DNA of 64,000 nt from an uncultured Pelagibacteraceae bacterium (GTDB taxonomy: Bacteria; Pseudomonadota; Alphaproteobacteria; Pelagibacterales; Pelagibacteraceae). The notes below the pieces were generated by a model. The model worked only from the letters and a program-made list of their open reading frames with translations, was not told the DNA's origin and did no database searches. Where the stretch lies: assembly GCA_902572515.1 (NCBI GenBank), contig CACGGJ010000003.1, forward strand, positions 1-64,000, read 5' to 3'. Of the stretch, positions 17,661 through 25,534 are shown piece after piece. A program made the translations under genes and the position numbers. Within the stretch, counting starts at the first letter, position 1; each line of letters starts with the position of its first letter.

Positions 17661-18683
17661 ATGAAAAAACCAATTGTTATATCTGATCCTTTCCCAAGAA
17701 CATTAGATCTCATTTTCACTAAAAAAAAATTAAAAGAATTAAAATCAAAATATAAGGTTTTGATAGCACCTAACAAAAACAAAAGACAATTTTATGAAAA
17801 ATATATTGATAATGTTACTTTTATCATGGGACAACCAGACTTAGATAAAAAAATTTTGTCAAAAGCAAAAAAATTGAAAGCAATAATCAATGTTGAAAGT
17901 AATTTTATGAATAATGTTGATTATCTTTATTGTGCCAGAAAAGGAATACATGTTATCGCAACTTCTCCAGTATTTTCAAAGCCTGTCGCTGAAATTGCAT
18001 TAGGTATGACACTTTCTCTGTTAAGAAATATTCATAATGCTCATTTTGATTTTGTAAAAGGTTCTGAAAAGTATGGATTAGAAAGTAATTTAAAAGCATC
18101 ATTATTATCAGGAAAAAAAATTGGATTATTAGGTTTTGGTGATTTAGCAAAATCTTTATATCCAATGTTACTTCCATTTACTAAAGATATAAATGTTTAC
18201 GACCCCTGGTTATCAAAGAACAAAATTAAAAGGTTTGGATTTAAACCTGTTAGTTTAAATCAAATGTTTAAAACTTGTGAAATTATTTACGTTTTAGCGG
18301 CGGTAACAACTAAGAATAAAAATTTAGTTAATAAAAATTTAATTAACAAAATGAAATCTAACTCATTATTTATATTGATGAGTCGAGCAGCAGTTGTAAA
18401 TTTTAAAGATTTAATCAAGAGAGTTAAAAAGGGAGATATATATGTAGCTACGGATGTATTTCCTGAAGAACCAGTGAGAAAAAATGACCCAATTAGGAAA
18501 GTTAAAAACATTTTGTTTTCAGCGCACAGAGCAGGAGCTTTGACTGAGGCCTTTTATAATATGGGGGATATAGTTTTAAAGGACATGCATCTAATTTCAA
18601 AAAATTTAAAACCAAAATTTTGCAAAAAAGCTGAACTGAAAACAGTGGGGTTATTAGCCTCAAAACCAGTTGCAATTAATTGA
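17661..18683 (+). CDS. D-isomer-specific 2-hydroxyacid dehydrogenase family protein
   Basis: A 340-residue NAD(P)-dependent dehydrogenase. The coenzyme loop GLLGFGDLAKS is near residues 154-164. The catalytic arginine is in LMSRAAVVN near 240, the glutamate in FPEEP near 270 and the histidine in SAHRAGALTE near 290, in the order expected for phosphoglycerate/glycerate dehydrogenase relatives. It would reduce a 2-oxoacid or oxidise a 2-hydroxyacid made in the surrounding sugar-acid pathway. A ribose-type ABC transporter follows after 22 bp on the same strand. Confidence 0.85.
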   Translation: MKKPIVISDPFPRTLDLIFTKKKLKELKSKYKVLIAPNKNKRQFYEKYIDNVTFIMGQPDLDKKILSKAKKLKAIINVESNFMNNVDYLYCARKGIHVIATSPVFSKPVAEIALGMTLSLLRNIHNAHFDFVKGSEKYGLESNLKASLLSGKKIGLLGFGDLAKSLYPMLLPFTKDINVYDPWLSKNKIKRFGFKPVSLNQMFKTCEIIYVLAAVTTKNKNLVNKNLINKMKSNSLFILMSRAAVVNFKDLIKRVKKGDIYVATDVFPEEPVRKNDPIRKVKNILFSAHRAGALTEAFYNMGDIVLKDMHLISKNLKPKFCKKAELKTVGLLASKPVAIN

Positions 18684-18705
18684 TATTTTAATAATTTTAT
18701 AAATT

Positions 18706-19455
18706 ATGTCGTCAACTAGCAATCCACTATTAGAAGCCAAAGGAATAACAAAATATTTTGGAACTATTACTGCGTTAGAAAATGTTAACCTAAAAGTTCA
18801 TGCTGGAGAATGTTTGGGTGTAGTTGGAGATAATGGAGCAGGAAAATCAACTTTAATGAAAGTTTTGTCGGGACTTTATAAACCAAGCGCAGGTTCCTTA
18901 TTTTTTCAAGGTAAAGAAGAAATACTAGAAAGTCCAAGAGACTCTCAAAACCTAGGTTTAGAAATGGTTTATCAAGATCTTGCTTTAGCAGGCAATTTAC
19001 CTATTGGTGAAAATATTTTTTTAGGAAGAGAGCCAACAAAAAATTTAGGATTTTTAAAACTATTAGATTTTAATAAAATTAAAGAGTTAACTAATGCTCA
19101 TTTAGATAAGTTAAAAATAAATGTTAAAAGTGCTGATCAAAAAGTAGAGGAACTTTCAGGTGGTCAAAGACAAGCTGTGGCAATCGCAAGATCAACAGCC
19201 TTTAATGCTAAAGTAGTAATTATGGATGAACCAACTGCAGCATTAGCGATCAAAGAAGTTGGTAAAGTTTTAGATCTTATTAATAGTTTAAAAAAAACAG
19301 GTGTTGGAGTAATTGTAATAAGTCATAGAATGGATGATATTTTTACAGTTTGTGATCGTGTAATGGCTTTATTCCAAGGAACAAATTTTGCAGAAGCTAG
19401 CCTTTCAAATACTTCAAGAGATGAAGTTATTGGATGGATTATGGGTAAAAAATAA
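18706..19455 (+). CDS. ribose-type ABC transporter ATP-binding protein (CUT2, single domain)
   Basis: A 249-residue ATPase. Walker A GDNGAGKST is at about residues 42-50, the signature LSGGQRQAV near 149-157, and Walker B VVIMDEPTAA near 170-179. Typical RbsA has two ATPase halves of about 500 residues in total. This protein has one, so a homodimer is expected, as in some FrcA-like systems. Its stop lies 1 bp before the permease start. With the permease and binding protein it forms an importer for a monosaccharide. Confidence 0.92.
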   Translation: MSSTSNPLLEAKGITKYFGTITALENVNLKVHAGECLGVVGDNGAGKSTLMKVLSGLYKPSAGSLFFQGKEEILESPRDSQNLGLEMVYQDLALAGNLPIGENIFLGREPTKNLGFLKLLDFNKIKELTNAHLDKLKINVKSADQKVEELSGGQRQAVAIARSTAFNAKVVIMDEPTAALAIKEVGKVLDLINSLKKTGVGVIVISHRMDDIFTVCDRVMALFQGTNFAEASLSNTSRDEVIGWIMGKK

Positions 19456-19456
19456 T

Positions 19457-20470
19457 ATGGAAGATAAAGATAAAAAAATAGAAAGTTTGCACTTAAAATT
19501 AATTCCGTACTTTGAAAAGTATGGAATACTTCTTTTGTTAGTTCTTATGATTCTGGTAATGCATATTTTACAACCAGATGTGTTTTTATCATGGAGAAAT
19601 GTAACCAATGTTTTTAAACAAATATCCTGGCAATCAATGCTAGCTCTAGGAGTATTTATGGTAATTGTGACAGCAGGAATTGATCTTTCTGTTGGCTCTA
19701 TAATGATGTTATCTCTTATGATTTTAGCTGTCGTTGCAAAAGCAGGAGCCCCCTGGTTCATTGTAGTAATTACGCCATTGATTGCAGGTTTTTTGTGTGG
19801 GTTATTTAATGGTTTAGGTATTACTTTATTACGGATGCCTCATCCTTTTATAATGACTTTGGGCACACTTTATATATTTAGAGGTGCAGGAAATTTAATT
19901 TCAGGTGGTACTCCTATTAGTGGCTTTACAGATGAAGTTAGATATTTGGGACATGGAAGAATTGATCTTCAATGGTTGGGATTAGAAAAATCTCAATATT
20001 TACCTGTAAGTTTAGTATTAATTGCAATTGTTTATATAATTTTTTGGATTTTTTTAAATAAGAGTAAAACTGGTAAATGGATTTATGCAATTGGAGGCAA
20101 TCCAAATGCAGCTAGAGCTTCAGGAATAAATGTAAATAAAATTTTGATTATTGTTTATTCTTTGTGTGGTTTTTTATCTGGTATTGGTGCTTTAATTTTA
20201 GCTGGAAGAACTGACTCAGGATATCCAAATGCTGGACTTCAGTCAGAACTCGATGCGATTGCTGCTTGTATTATTGGTGGAGCAAGTTTTTTTGGAGGAA
20301 GAGGAACTGTGCTTGGAGTTTTTGCTGGAGTTATGATTATGGGTATTCTTCGTAATGGACTAAACTTAATGGATGTAAGTTCATTTTGGCAACAAGTGTT
20401 AATCGGCTCAATTATAGTTTTAGCTGTTTATATAGACGTGCTAAGAAGAGATATTGGAACAAGAAAATAA
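19457..20470 (+). CDS. ribose-type ABC transporter permease (CUT2)
   Basis: A 337-residue inner-membrane permease with eight to ten hydrophobic segments. It carries the family signatures TAGIDLSVGSIMMLS, FIMTLGTLYIFRG and the cytoplasmic coupling loop YAIGGNPNAARASGI. I chose the ATG at 19457 just after the ATPase stop. An earlier in-frame start at 19388 lies inside the ATPase gene. It works with the single-domain ATPase upstream and the binding protein downstream. Confidence 0.92.
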   Translation: MEDKDKKIESLHLKLIPYFEKYGILLLLVLMILVMHILQPDVFLSWRNVTNVFKQISWQSMLALGVFMVIVTAGIDLSVGSIMMLSLMILAVVAKAGAPWFIVVITPLIAGFLCGLFNGLGITLLRMPHPFIMTLGTLYIFRGAGNLISGGTPISGFTDEVRYLGHGRIDLQWLGLEKSQYLPVSLVLIAIVYIIFWIFLNKSKTGKWIYAIGGNPNAARASGINVNKILIIVYSLCGFLSGIGALILAGRTDSGYPNAGLQSELDAIAACIIGGASFFGGRGTVLGVFAGVMIMGILRNGLNLMDVSSFWQQVLIGSIIVLAVYIDVLRRDIGTRK

Positions 20471-20480
20471 TTTACACGTA

Positions 20481-20571
20481 TTAGTTGTTTTAATCTAATT
20501 TAGAACTGTTCTTATTAACTGTTGAATTCTTTTTAAATTTTCGATTAAATTTAATTTTAAAAAACAACTAA
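20481..20571 (+). promoter_or_regulatory. inverted repeat in front of the ribose-type binding-protein gene
   Basis: TTAGTTGTTTT (20481-20491) is the exact reverse complement of AAAACAACTAA (20561-20571). The second arm ends on the first base of the Shine-Dalgarno sequence (AGGGG at 20571-20575) of the binding-protein gene. The 111-bp gap has room for a separate promoter. A long-range stem or a regulator site is possible. Confidence 0.4.
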
Positions 20572-20581
20572 GGGGAAATAT

Positions 20582-21505
20582 ATGAAAAACTTAACAAAAA
20601 TAATTAGTGTAATTATTACTTCTGTTTTTCTATTAGCAAGTTTTTCAACAGGGGCATTTGCTGGAAAAAAAATATTATTCAGCATTAAAGGACCTGGATC
20701 AGGTAATCCTTTTTGGGCATCTGTAGAAAAAGGAGCTAAAGAAGAAGCAGCAAAATTAGGTGTTGATTTAGTTTTGGTTGCACCACCGCAAGAAGGTGAT
20801 GTACAAGCTCAGATTAACCAAGTTGAGGACCAACTAGCAAAAGGTGTTGATGCAATAGCTTTAGCGCCAGGAGATCCAAATGCTTTTGCTCCAATCGTAG
20901 ACGATGCGATTAAAAGTGGCGTTCCAGTTGTATTTGTGGATACAAAAGGAATTAATGAAGGGGTAACTTTTATTGGAACAAACAACATGAATGGTGCAGA
21001 GTTAGCTGCAAAATTTATTTGTGATAAAACTCCTAAAGGTTCAGATGTTGCAATTTTAACCGGTATTGAGTCACAATCTACAGCTTTGTTAAGAAGAGAT
21101 GGTGCAATAAAAGGTTTTAAAAATTGTGGATTAAATATTGTTGCTACTCAAACTGCTGAGTGGGACACTGCAAAAGGTAGATCTGTAACTGAGTCGATTA
21201 TTTTAAAAAATCCAAACATTAAAGCAATATTTGCTTCAAATGATAATATGGGTTTAGGTGCTATGCAGGCTCTTAAAGATGCGGACATGAATGATGTGGT
21301 TGTAGTAGGTTTTGATGCTACTCCAGATGCAGCTACAAGTATCTTAAAAGGAGAGATGACAGCGACAATTGCTCAGTTTTCTTACAACATGGGTGCATAT
21401 GGAGTAAAATATGCTCTTGAATTAGCTAATGGTGGAAGTATTGATCCAAACATCGATACAGGAACACAATTGGTAACAAAAGAAAACGCTAACGATTTTA
21501 AATAA
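20582..21505 (+). CDS. ribose-type periplasmic sugar-binding protein (CUT2)
   Basis: A 307-residue type-I periplasmic binding protein. A signal peptide of about 27 residues (ending FSTGAFAG) precedes ILFSIKGPGSGNPFW. The lobes have the RbsB-like patterns DAIALAPGDPNAF, NMNGAELAA and AIFASNDNMGLGAMQAL. It captures a monosaccharide for the permease/ATPase pair upstream. RbsD/FucU-type mutarotase and ribokinase genes follow, which fits ribose or a related pentose or deoxyhexose. It has its own strong Shine-Dalgarno sequence and a terminator directly after it. Confidence 0.92.
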   Translation: MKNLTKIISVIITSVFLLASFSTGAFAGKKILFSIKGPGSGNPFWASVEKGAKEEAAKLGVDLVLVAPPQEGDVQAQINQVEDQLAKGVDAIALAPGDPNAFAPIVDDAIKSGVPVVFVDTKGINEGVTFIGTNNMNGAELAAKFICDKTPKGSDVAILTGIESQSTALLRRDGAIKGFKNCGLNIVATQTAEWDTAKGRSVTESIILKNPNIKAIFASNDNMGLGAMQALKDADMNDVVVVGFDATPDAATSILKGEMTATIAQFSYNMGAYGVKYALELANGGSIDPNIDTGTQLVTKENANDFK

Positions 21506-21530
21506 TCTTTAGATAATAAATAATTAAAAA

Positions 21531-21560
21531 GGGTGGAATTTAATTCCACCCTTTTTTTTT
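21531..21560 (+). terminator. intrinsic terminator after ribose-type binding protein
   Basis: GGGTGGAATT (21531-21540) pairs with AATTCCACCC (21542-21551), followed by nine T. It lies 25 bp after the stop and 19 bp before the mutarotase gene, so rbsD and rbsK are expressed by read-through or by a weak separate promoter. Confidence 0.9.
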
Positions 21561-21578
21561 ATGTAATATAATATTTTA

Positions 21579-22040
21579 ATGTTAATAAATATTAATCCAG
21601 TTTTAAGCCCTGAATTATTATTTCATCTAAGATCCATGGGTCATGGAGAAAAATTAATTTTAGCTGATGCAAATTTTCCTGCAAATACCTCTAATGACAA
21701 AGTGATAAGATTAGACGGAGTTGGGATTAAAGAAGCGGCCTCAGCAATCCTTTCCGTTTTTCCTCTTGATAGTTTTATTGTTACACAAGGTGGATCTCCA
21801 GCTTTGAGAATGGAGGCGGATGACAAACCAGATGAATTAACAGAGACGCATAAGGAATTTATTGATGTAGTTAAAAATGTTTCTGGGATAAATTGGAAAG
21901 TTGGTTCAATATCTAGGCAAAATTTTTATGAAGAAGCAAAAAAAGCATACTGTATAGTTACAACTACAGATGCTAGACCTTTTGGATGTTTTATTTTAAC
22001 TAAAGGTGTAATTTTACCAGACGGTAAGGTTTGGTCATAA
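21579..22040 (+). CDS. RbsD/FucU family sugar mutarotase
   Basis: A 153-residue protein of the RbsD/FucU family, which interconverts anomers or ring forms of ribose, fucose or related sugars in the cytoplasm. The conserved N-terminal block LLFHLRSMGHGEKLILADANFP contains the catalytic histidine (GHGE near residue 23) and aspartate. The C-terminal part has YCIVTTTDARPFGCFILTKGV. Spacing to the ribokinase gene is 10 bp. The length and the Arg-Pro-Phe motif are closer to FucU than to RbsD. Confidence 0.88.
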   Translation: MLININPVLSPELLFHLRSMGHGEKLILADANFPANTSNDKVIRLDGVGIKEAASAILSVFPLDSFIVTQGGSPALRMEADDKPDELTETHKEFIDVVKNVSGINWKVGSISRQNFYEEAKKAYCIVTTTDARPFGCFILTKGVILPDGKVWS

Positions 22041-22050
22041 AATTTAACTA

Positions 22051-22962
22051 ATGAAATCTATTTCTATATTAGGAGTTTTCGTAGCAGATTTGTGTTTTAT
22101 TGGAGATAAAATTCCCAGCAAAGGTCAAACAATTTTAGGAAAAAAACATGTAGTAGGTCCAGGTGGAAAAGGATCAAATCAAGCGATCGCAGCCTCTAGA
22201 TTAAATGGAGAAGTTAGTTTTATAACCAAAGTTGGTAAAGATAGTCATTCTGAAATGGCATTTAATCTTTATAAGGAAGCTGGAGTAAAAACTCATTCAA
22301 TCATTCAGGATGAAAAACTTTTTACAGGAGTTGCTGGCATTATGATCGATAAAGATGGAAACAATGCAATTAGTATTGTTTCAGGAGCAGCTGAACACCT
22401 TGTTAGTGAAGATATAGACAATAAAATTGAAACAATTAAAAATTCAGAAATATTTCTGACACAAATGGAAACTCCTGATGAAGTTACAATTTATGCTTTA
22501 AAAAAAGCAAAAGAACATAAATGTATAACCATTTTAAATCCTGCTCCAGCACGTAAAATTGACGAAGGTAATTTTAAATTAATAGATTTTTTTACTCCTA
22601 ATGAAACAGAGGCTGAATTTTATTTAAATAAAAAAATTAAAACAGTTGAAGAAATAAAAAATGCAGCCAACGAGTTTTTAAAAAAAGGCATAAAAAATGT
22701 GATTATTACTTTAGGTGAAAAAGGTATTTATTTCTCAAACGGAAAAGAAAACTTTTTCTTGGAAGCATATAAACTAAAACAAGCCGTTGTAGATACAACA
22801 GGAGCAGGAGATGCATTTAATGGAGCTTTTGCTGTCGGTTTAGCAAATGATCTAGATATAAAAGAAGCTTTATCATTTGCAAATAAAGTTGCGGGGATTT
22901 CAACAACAAGATTAGGTGCCGCTTCTTCAATGCCTTTTGCTAAAGAAGTAACAGATAATTAA
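22051..22962 (+). CDS. rbsK: ribokinase family sugar kinase (PfkB)
   Basis: A 303-residue PfkB-family kinase. The N-terminal substrate motif GPGGKGSNQAIAASRL is near residues 36-51, the mid motif TQMETPDEV near 136, and the C-terminal signature VDTTGAGDAFNGAFAVGL near 247-264 contains the catalytic aspartate. The GGKGSNQA sequence is typical of ribokinase. It phosphorylates the sugar delivered by the ribose-type importer after mutarotation. It ends 2 bp from the convergent PdxA2-like gene. Ribose is the best guess, not proven. Confidence 0.88.
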   Translation: MKSISILGVFVADLCFIGDKIPSKGQTILGKKHVVGPGGKGSNQAIAASRLNGEVSFITKVGKDSHSEMAFNLYKEAGVKTHSIIQDEKLFTGVAGIMIDKDGNNAISIVSGAAEHLVSEDIDNKIETIKNSEIFLTQMETPDEVTIYALKKAKEHKCITILNPAPARKIDEGNFKLIDFFTPNETEAEFYLNKKIKTVEEIKNAANEFLKKGIKNVIITLGEKGIYFSNGKENFFLEAYKLKQAVVDTTGAGDAFNGAFAVGLANDLDIKEALSFANKVAGISTTRLGAASSMPFAKEVTDN

Positions 22963-22964
22963 AT

Positions 22965-23960
22965 TTAATTCTTTTTATTTTCAGCCATGGACAACGCAAT
23001 CTTAAATGAATTTAAAATTGGAGCTAAGTTTGCCTCGTTTTTTCCTGCAATAGCAAATGCAGAACCATGAGCAGTAGTTGTAACTGGTACAGTTAATCCA
23101 CCTTGAACTGTTACCCCTCTATCAAAACCAAATGCTTTAAGACCAGATTGTAGCGCATCATGATACATACCAACCATACAATCATGATTTTTATTTTTAT
23201 AAGCTACTACAAAAGAAGTGTCACATGGTAAAGGACCATCAACATTGTAACCAAGTTTTTTTGCTTCCTCAATCGCAGGTATAATTTCATCTTTTTCTTC
23301 AGTACCAAACTCTGCATGGGGATTAAGTGCCTGAATAGCAATTCGAGGTTTCTTAACACCGTTTAGCTCCATAACTTCATTAATTAATTTTATAGGCTTC
23401 ATTATATTTTCTTTTGTAATATGTTGGGCAACTTCTTTTATTGGAATATGCGATGTTACCCTTGCTGTCCAAAAATTATCTATAACATTAAACTCACAAC
23501 AGAAACTATTTACTTCAAGTTTTTCTGCCATTAATTGCAATTCATCTGAGTGTTTATTTCCCCCAAGTTTTAAACTTGTTTTATTCATTGGCGCAAAATT
23601 AATTGCATCAATTTTTTTTTCTTTAGCAAGAGTTAAAGCTAAATCTAATGCTTCTAATACACTTTCACCAGACTCTTTTGATGGTTCAGCTAACTTATAT
23701 TTATGATTTTTTCCTTTAGAAATATCTAATAGAAATCTATTTGCTTTATTAAAATCAATTTCATCGAAATTTTTAACAATATCTATATTATGTGAAATTC
23801 CTGTAATATTATTTCCAGTTTCAAATACCTGCTTTTCACCAATGATGACTATGTTTGCTTTTTTAGTCATTTCATCATTTAAAAGTTTTGAAACTAATTC
23901 TGGACCAATACCCGCAGGATCACCTAATAGTAAAGCAATGTTAGATTTGTTTTGAGCCAT
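22965..23960 (-). CDS. PdxA2-like 4-phosphate dehydrogenase (threonate/erythronate or hydroxythreonine phosphate)
   Basis: A 331-residue PdxA-family decarboxylating dehydrogenase. It starts with LLLGDPAGIGPEL. The three metal histidines are visible in RVTSHIPIKEV, ALNPHAEFG and MYHDALQSG. The C-terminal motif TTTAHGSAFAIAGK resembles the PdxA2 group (AHGTAF) more than true PdxA (DHGTAL). PdxA2 enzymes oxidise D-threonate or D-erythronate 4-phosphate in sugar-acid breakdown. Its place among sugar genes fits that role. It is divergent from the TctC gene, and a DUF1537 kinase that usually partners PdxA2 is not in the window. Confidence 0.82.
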   Translation of the reverse strand: MAQNKSNIALLLGDPAGIGPELVSKLLNDEMTKKANIVIIGEKQVFETGNNITGISHNIDIVKNFDEIDFNKANRFLLDISKGKNHKYKLAEPSKESGESVLEALDLALTLAKEKKIDAINFAPMNKTSLKLGGNKHSDELQLMAEKLEVNSFCCEFNVIDNFWTARVTSHIPIKEVAQHITKENIMKPIKLINEVMELNGVKKPRIAIQALNPHAEFGTEEKDEIIPAIEEAKKLGYNVDGPLPCDTSFVVAYKNKNHDCMVGMYHDALQSGLKAFGFDRGVTVQGGLTVPVTTTAHGSAFAIAGKNEANLAPILNSFKIALSMAENKKN

Positions 23961-24029
23961 TTTTTTCTTTACGTCTTATATCAGATTATGTTTAACTTAT
24001 TAATTATAAATTAACTTAAGAGGGAAATA

Positions 24030-25004
24030 ATGAAAAAAAGCTTTAAACTATTTTTAGCAGCTGCTTTCCTAGTAACTGAATTTTTTGTTGTAGCTCTTCC
24101 ATTAATGATCACATCAGCTAAAGCTGACGGTCATCCAATACAAGCAATTACACACGCTGGTTTTGGTGGTGGAACTGACGTTACTACTAGAATGATGTTA
24201 TTAAGAGCAAGAAGAGTTCTTAAGCAGGATATGCAATTAGTGAACAAAAAAGGTGGTGGTGGAGCGGCATCAATGGATTACATGATGTCTTTACCTGCAG
24301 ATGGTAACCACACTTTAACTTGGACTACAGGTCATGCTGTATCTATGGCTTTAGGCAAAACTAAGGTTAAGTTAAGTGATATGCAACCACTTGCTAGAGG
24401 AACTGATGATCCTCAATTATTTGTTGTAAATTGTAAAAACGATATCAAAGATGCTAAAAAATTTATTAGCACACAAAAATCAAAATCACTAAAATATGGA
24501 ACTACTCACACTGGTGGTATTGACGATGTTAGTGCAATCGCATTTACAAAAAAAGGTGGATTAAAAGATCCAACTATCGTTGCTTACAAAGGTGTTGCAC
24601 CAATCAAAACTAACCTTATCAAAGGAGATATTGATGTAGGTGTTTTAAACTTAGGTGAAGCATTAACTGAAATTAATGAAGGTAAACTTTGTGTTTCAGT
24701 TGTATTAGCAAACAATAGAATGGCTAAAATTGGAGACTCTCCAACAGCAAAAGAATTAGGTATACCTGTTTCTTTATCTACTGTTAGAGGTTTCGTAACT
24801 AAAAAAGGTGCTCCAGCAGATAGAGTAAAACAATTAGAAGCTGGAATGATGAAAGCTATGAGCCACAACTACTACAAAAATTTCTTAACAGAAATTGGTC
24901 TTGATGAAACAAGTGTTGTAGGTGCAGATGAATGGGGTAAGCAAATGGAAGAAATGCTTGCTGAGATGACTGCGCAGCTTAAAGCTTTAGGTTACATTAA
25001 CTAA
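24030..25004 (+). CDS. tripartite tricarboxylate transporter substrate-binding protein (TctC)
   Basis: A 324-residue periplasmic protein. The signal peptide (about 32 residues, ending SAKADG) is followed by IQAITHAGFGGGTDVTTRMMLLRA, which corresponds to the TctC start motif. A conserved VNKKGGGGAASMDYM segment (usual NKPGAGG) and a C-terminal WGKQMEEMLAEM helix are also present. TctC proteins bind carboxylates for the TctAB membrane pair encoded next. A good Shine-Dalgarno (AGAGGG) precedes the ATG. The substrate is unknown, and a PdxA2-like enzyme encoded divergently suggests a sugar acid. Confidence 0.92.
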   Translation: MKKSFKLFLAAAFLVTEFFVVALPLMITSAKADGHPIQAITHAGFGGGTDVTTRMMLLRARRVLKQDMQLVNKKGGGGAASMDYMMSLPADGNHTLTWTTGHAVSMALGKTKVKLSDMQPLARGTDDPQLFVVNCKNDIKDAKKFISTQKSKSLKYGTTHTGGIDDVSAIAFTKKGGLKDPTIVAYKGVAPIKTNLIKGDIDVGVLNLGEALTEINEGKLCVSVVLANNRMAKIGDSPTAKELGIPVSLSTVRGFVTKKGAPADRVKQLEAGMMKAMSHNYYKNFLTEIGLDETSVVGADEWGKQMEEMLAEMTAQLKALGYIN

Positions 25005-25027
25005 TCTAATTAAAAGTACATTTGAAT

Positions 25028-25534
25028 ATGAAAAATGTACAAAAACAAAAAAGGGCAAACAAAAGTTTGCCCTTTTTTTTTAGAGATGAGTTTAGAGTTT
25101 CTCTTGTAATTATTTTAATATCTGTAGCATTATTAATCACAACTTTTACTTTTGATATTGTTCCTCCAATTTTAAATAGAGGAATACAGCCAGCAACATT
25201 CCCAAAAGCGCTTTTAGTCTTAATAATAGTAATGACATTGTTAATCTATTATTTGGCAACTAAAAATCCTTGGAAAGTTGAAAAAAAATTACCAAGATCA
25301 TTTTTTCTAACTTTATCAAGTTTTGTTATTTTTGTAGTAGTTTCTAAAACACTTGATTTCTTTTTAGCAATCTCAGCTTTATCTATCTTTGTTTCTTATT
25401 GTTGGGGAGAAAAAAGATTATTTTATTTATTACTAGTTGGGATTATTTTCCCAATTATTGTTTTTATATTTTTTGAAACTATTTTAGGTTTAAGATTTCC
25501 CCCAGGAATAATTACTAACATTTACTATAGTTAA
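25028..25534 (+). CDS. tripartite tricarboxylate transporter small membrane subunit (TctB)
   Basis: A hydrophobic protein of about 168 residues with four predicted membrane segments, starting near SLVIILISVALLI and ending in a LGLRFPPG motif typical of TctB. The start is uncertain. The in-frame ATG at 25028 lies upstream of a strong terminator hairpin (25053-25081) that itself encodes residues 9-18. A TTG at 25067 inside the hairpin is the only other early candidate. The stop codon is followed directly by the TctA ATG. Confidence 0.85.
   Translation: MKNVQKQKRANKSLPFFFRDEFRVSLVIILISVALLITTFTFDIVPPILNRGIQPATFPKALLVLIIVMTLLIYYLATKNPWKVEKKLPRSFFLTLSSFVIFVVVSKTLDFFLAISALSIFVSYCWGEKRLFYLLLVGIIFPIIVFIFFETILGLRFPPGIITNIYYS
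25053..25081 (+). terminator. intrinsic terminator overlapping the 5' end of tctB
   Basis: GGGCAAAC (25053-25060), loop AAAA, GTTTGCCC (25065-25072) and nine T form a near-ideal terminator 49 bp after the TctC stop. It lies inside the open frame of the TctB gene, so transcription into tctBA depends on read-through. Confidence 0.88.

Noticed and set aside
18287-18511. Minus-strand open frame inside the 2-hydroxyacid dehydrogenase gene
   Set aside because: The conserved dehydrogenase on the plus strand explains the sequence; the reverse frame has no recognisable features.
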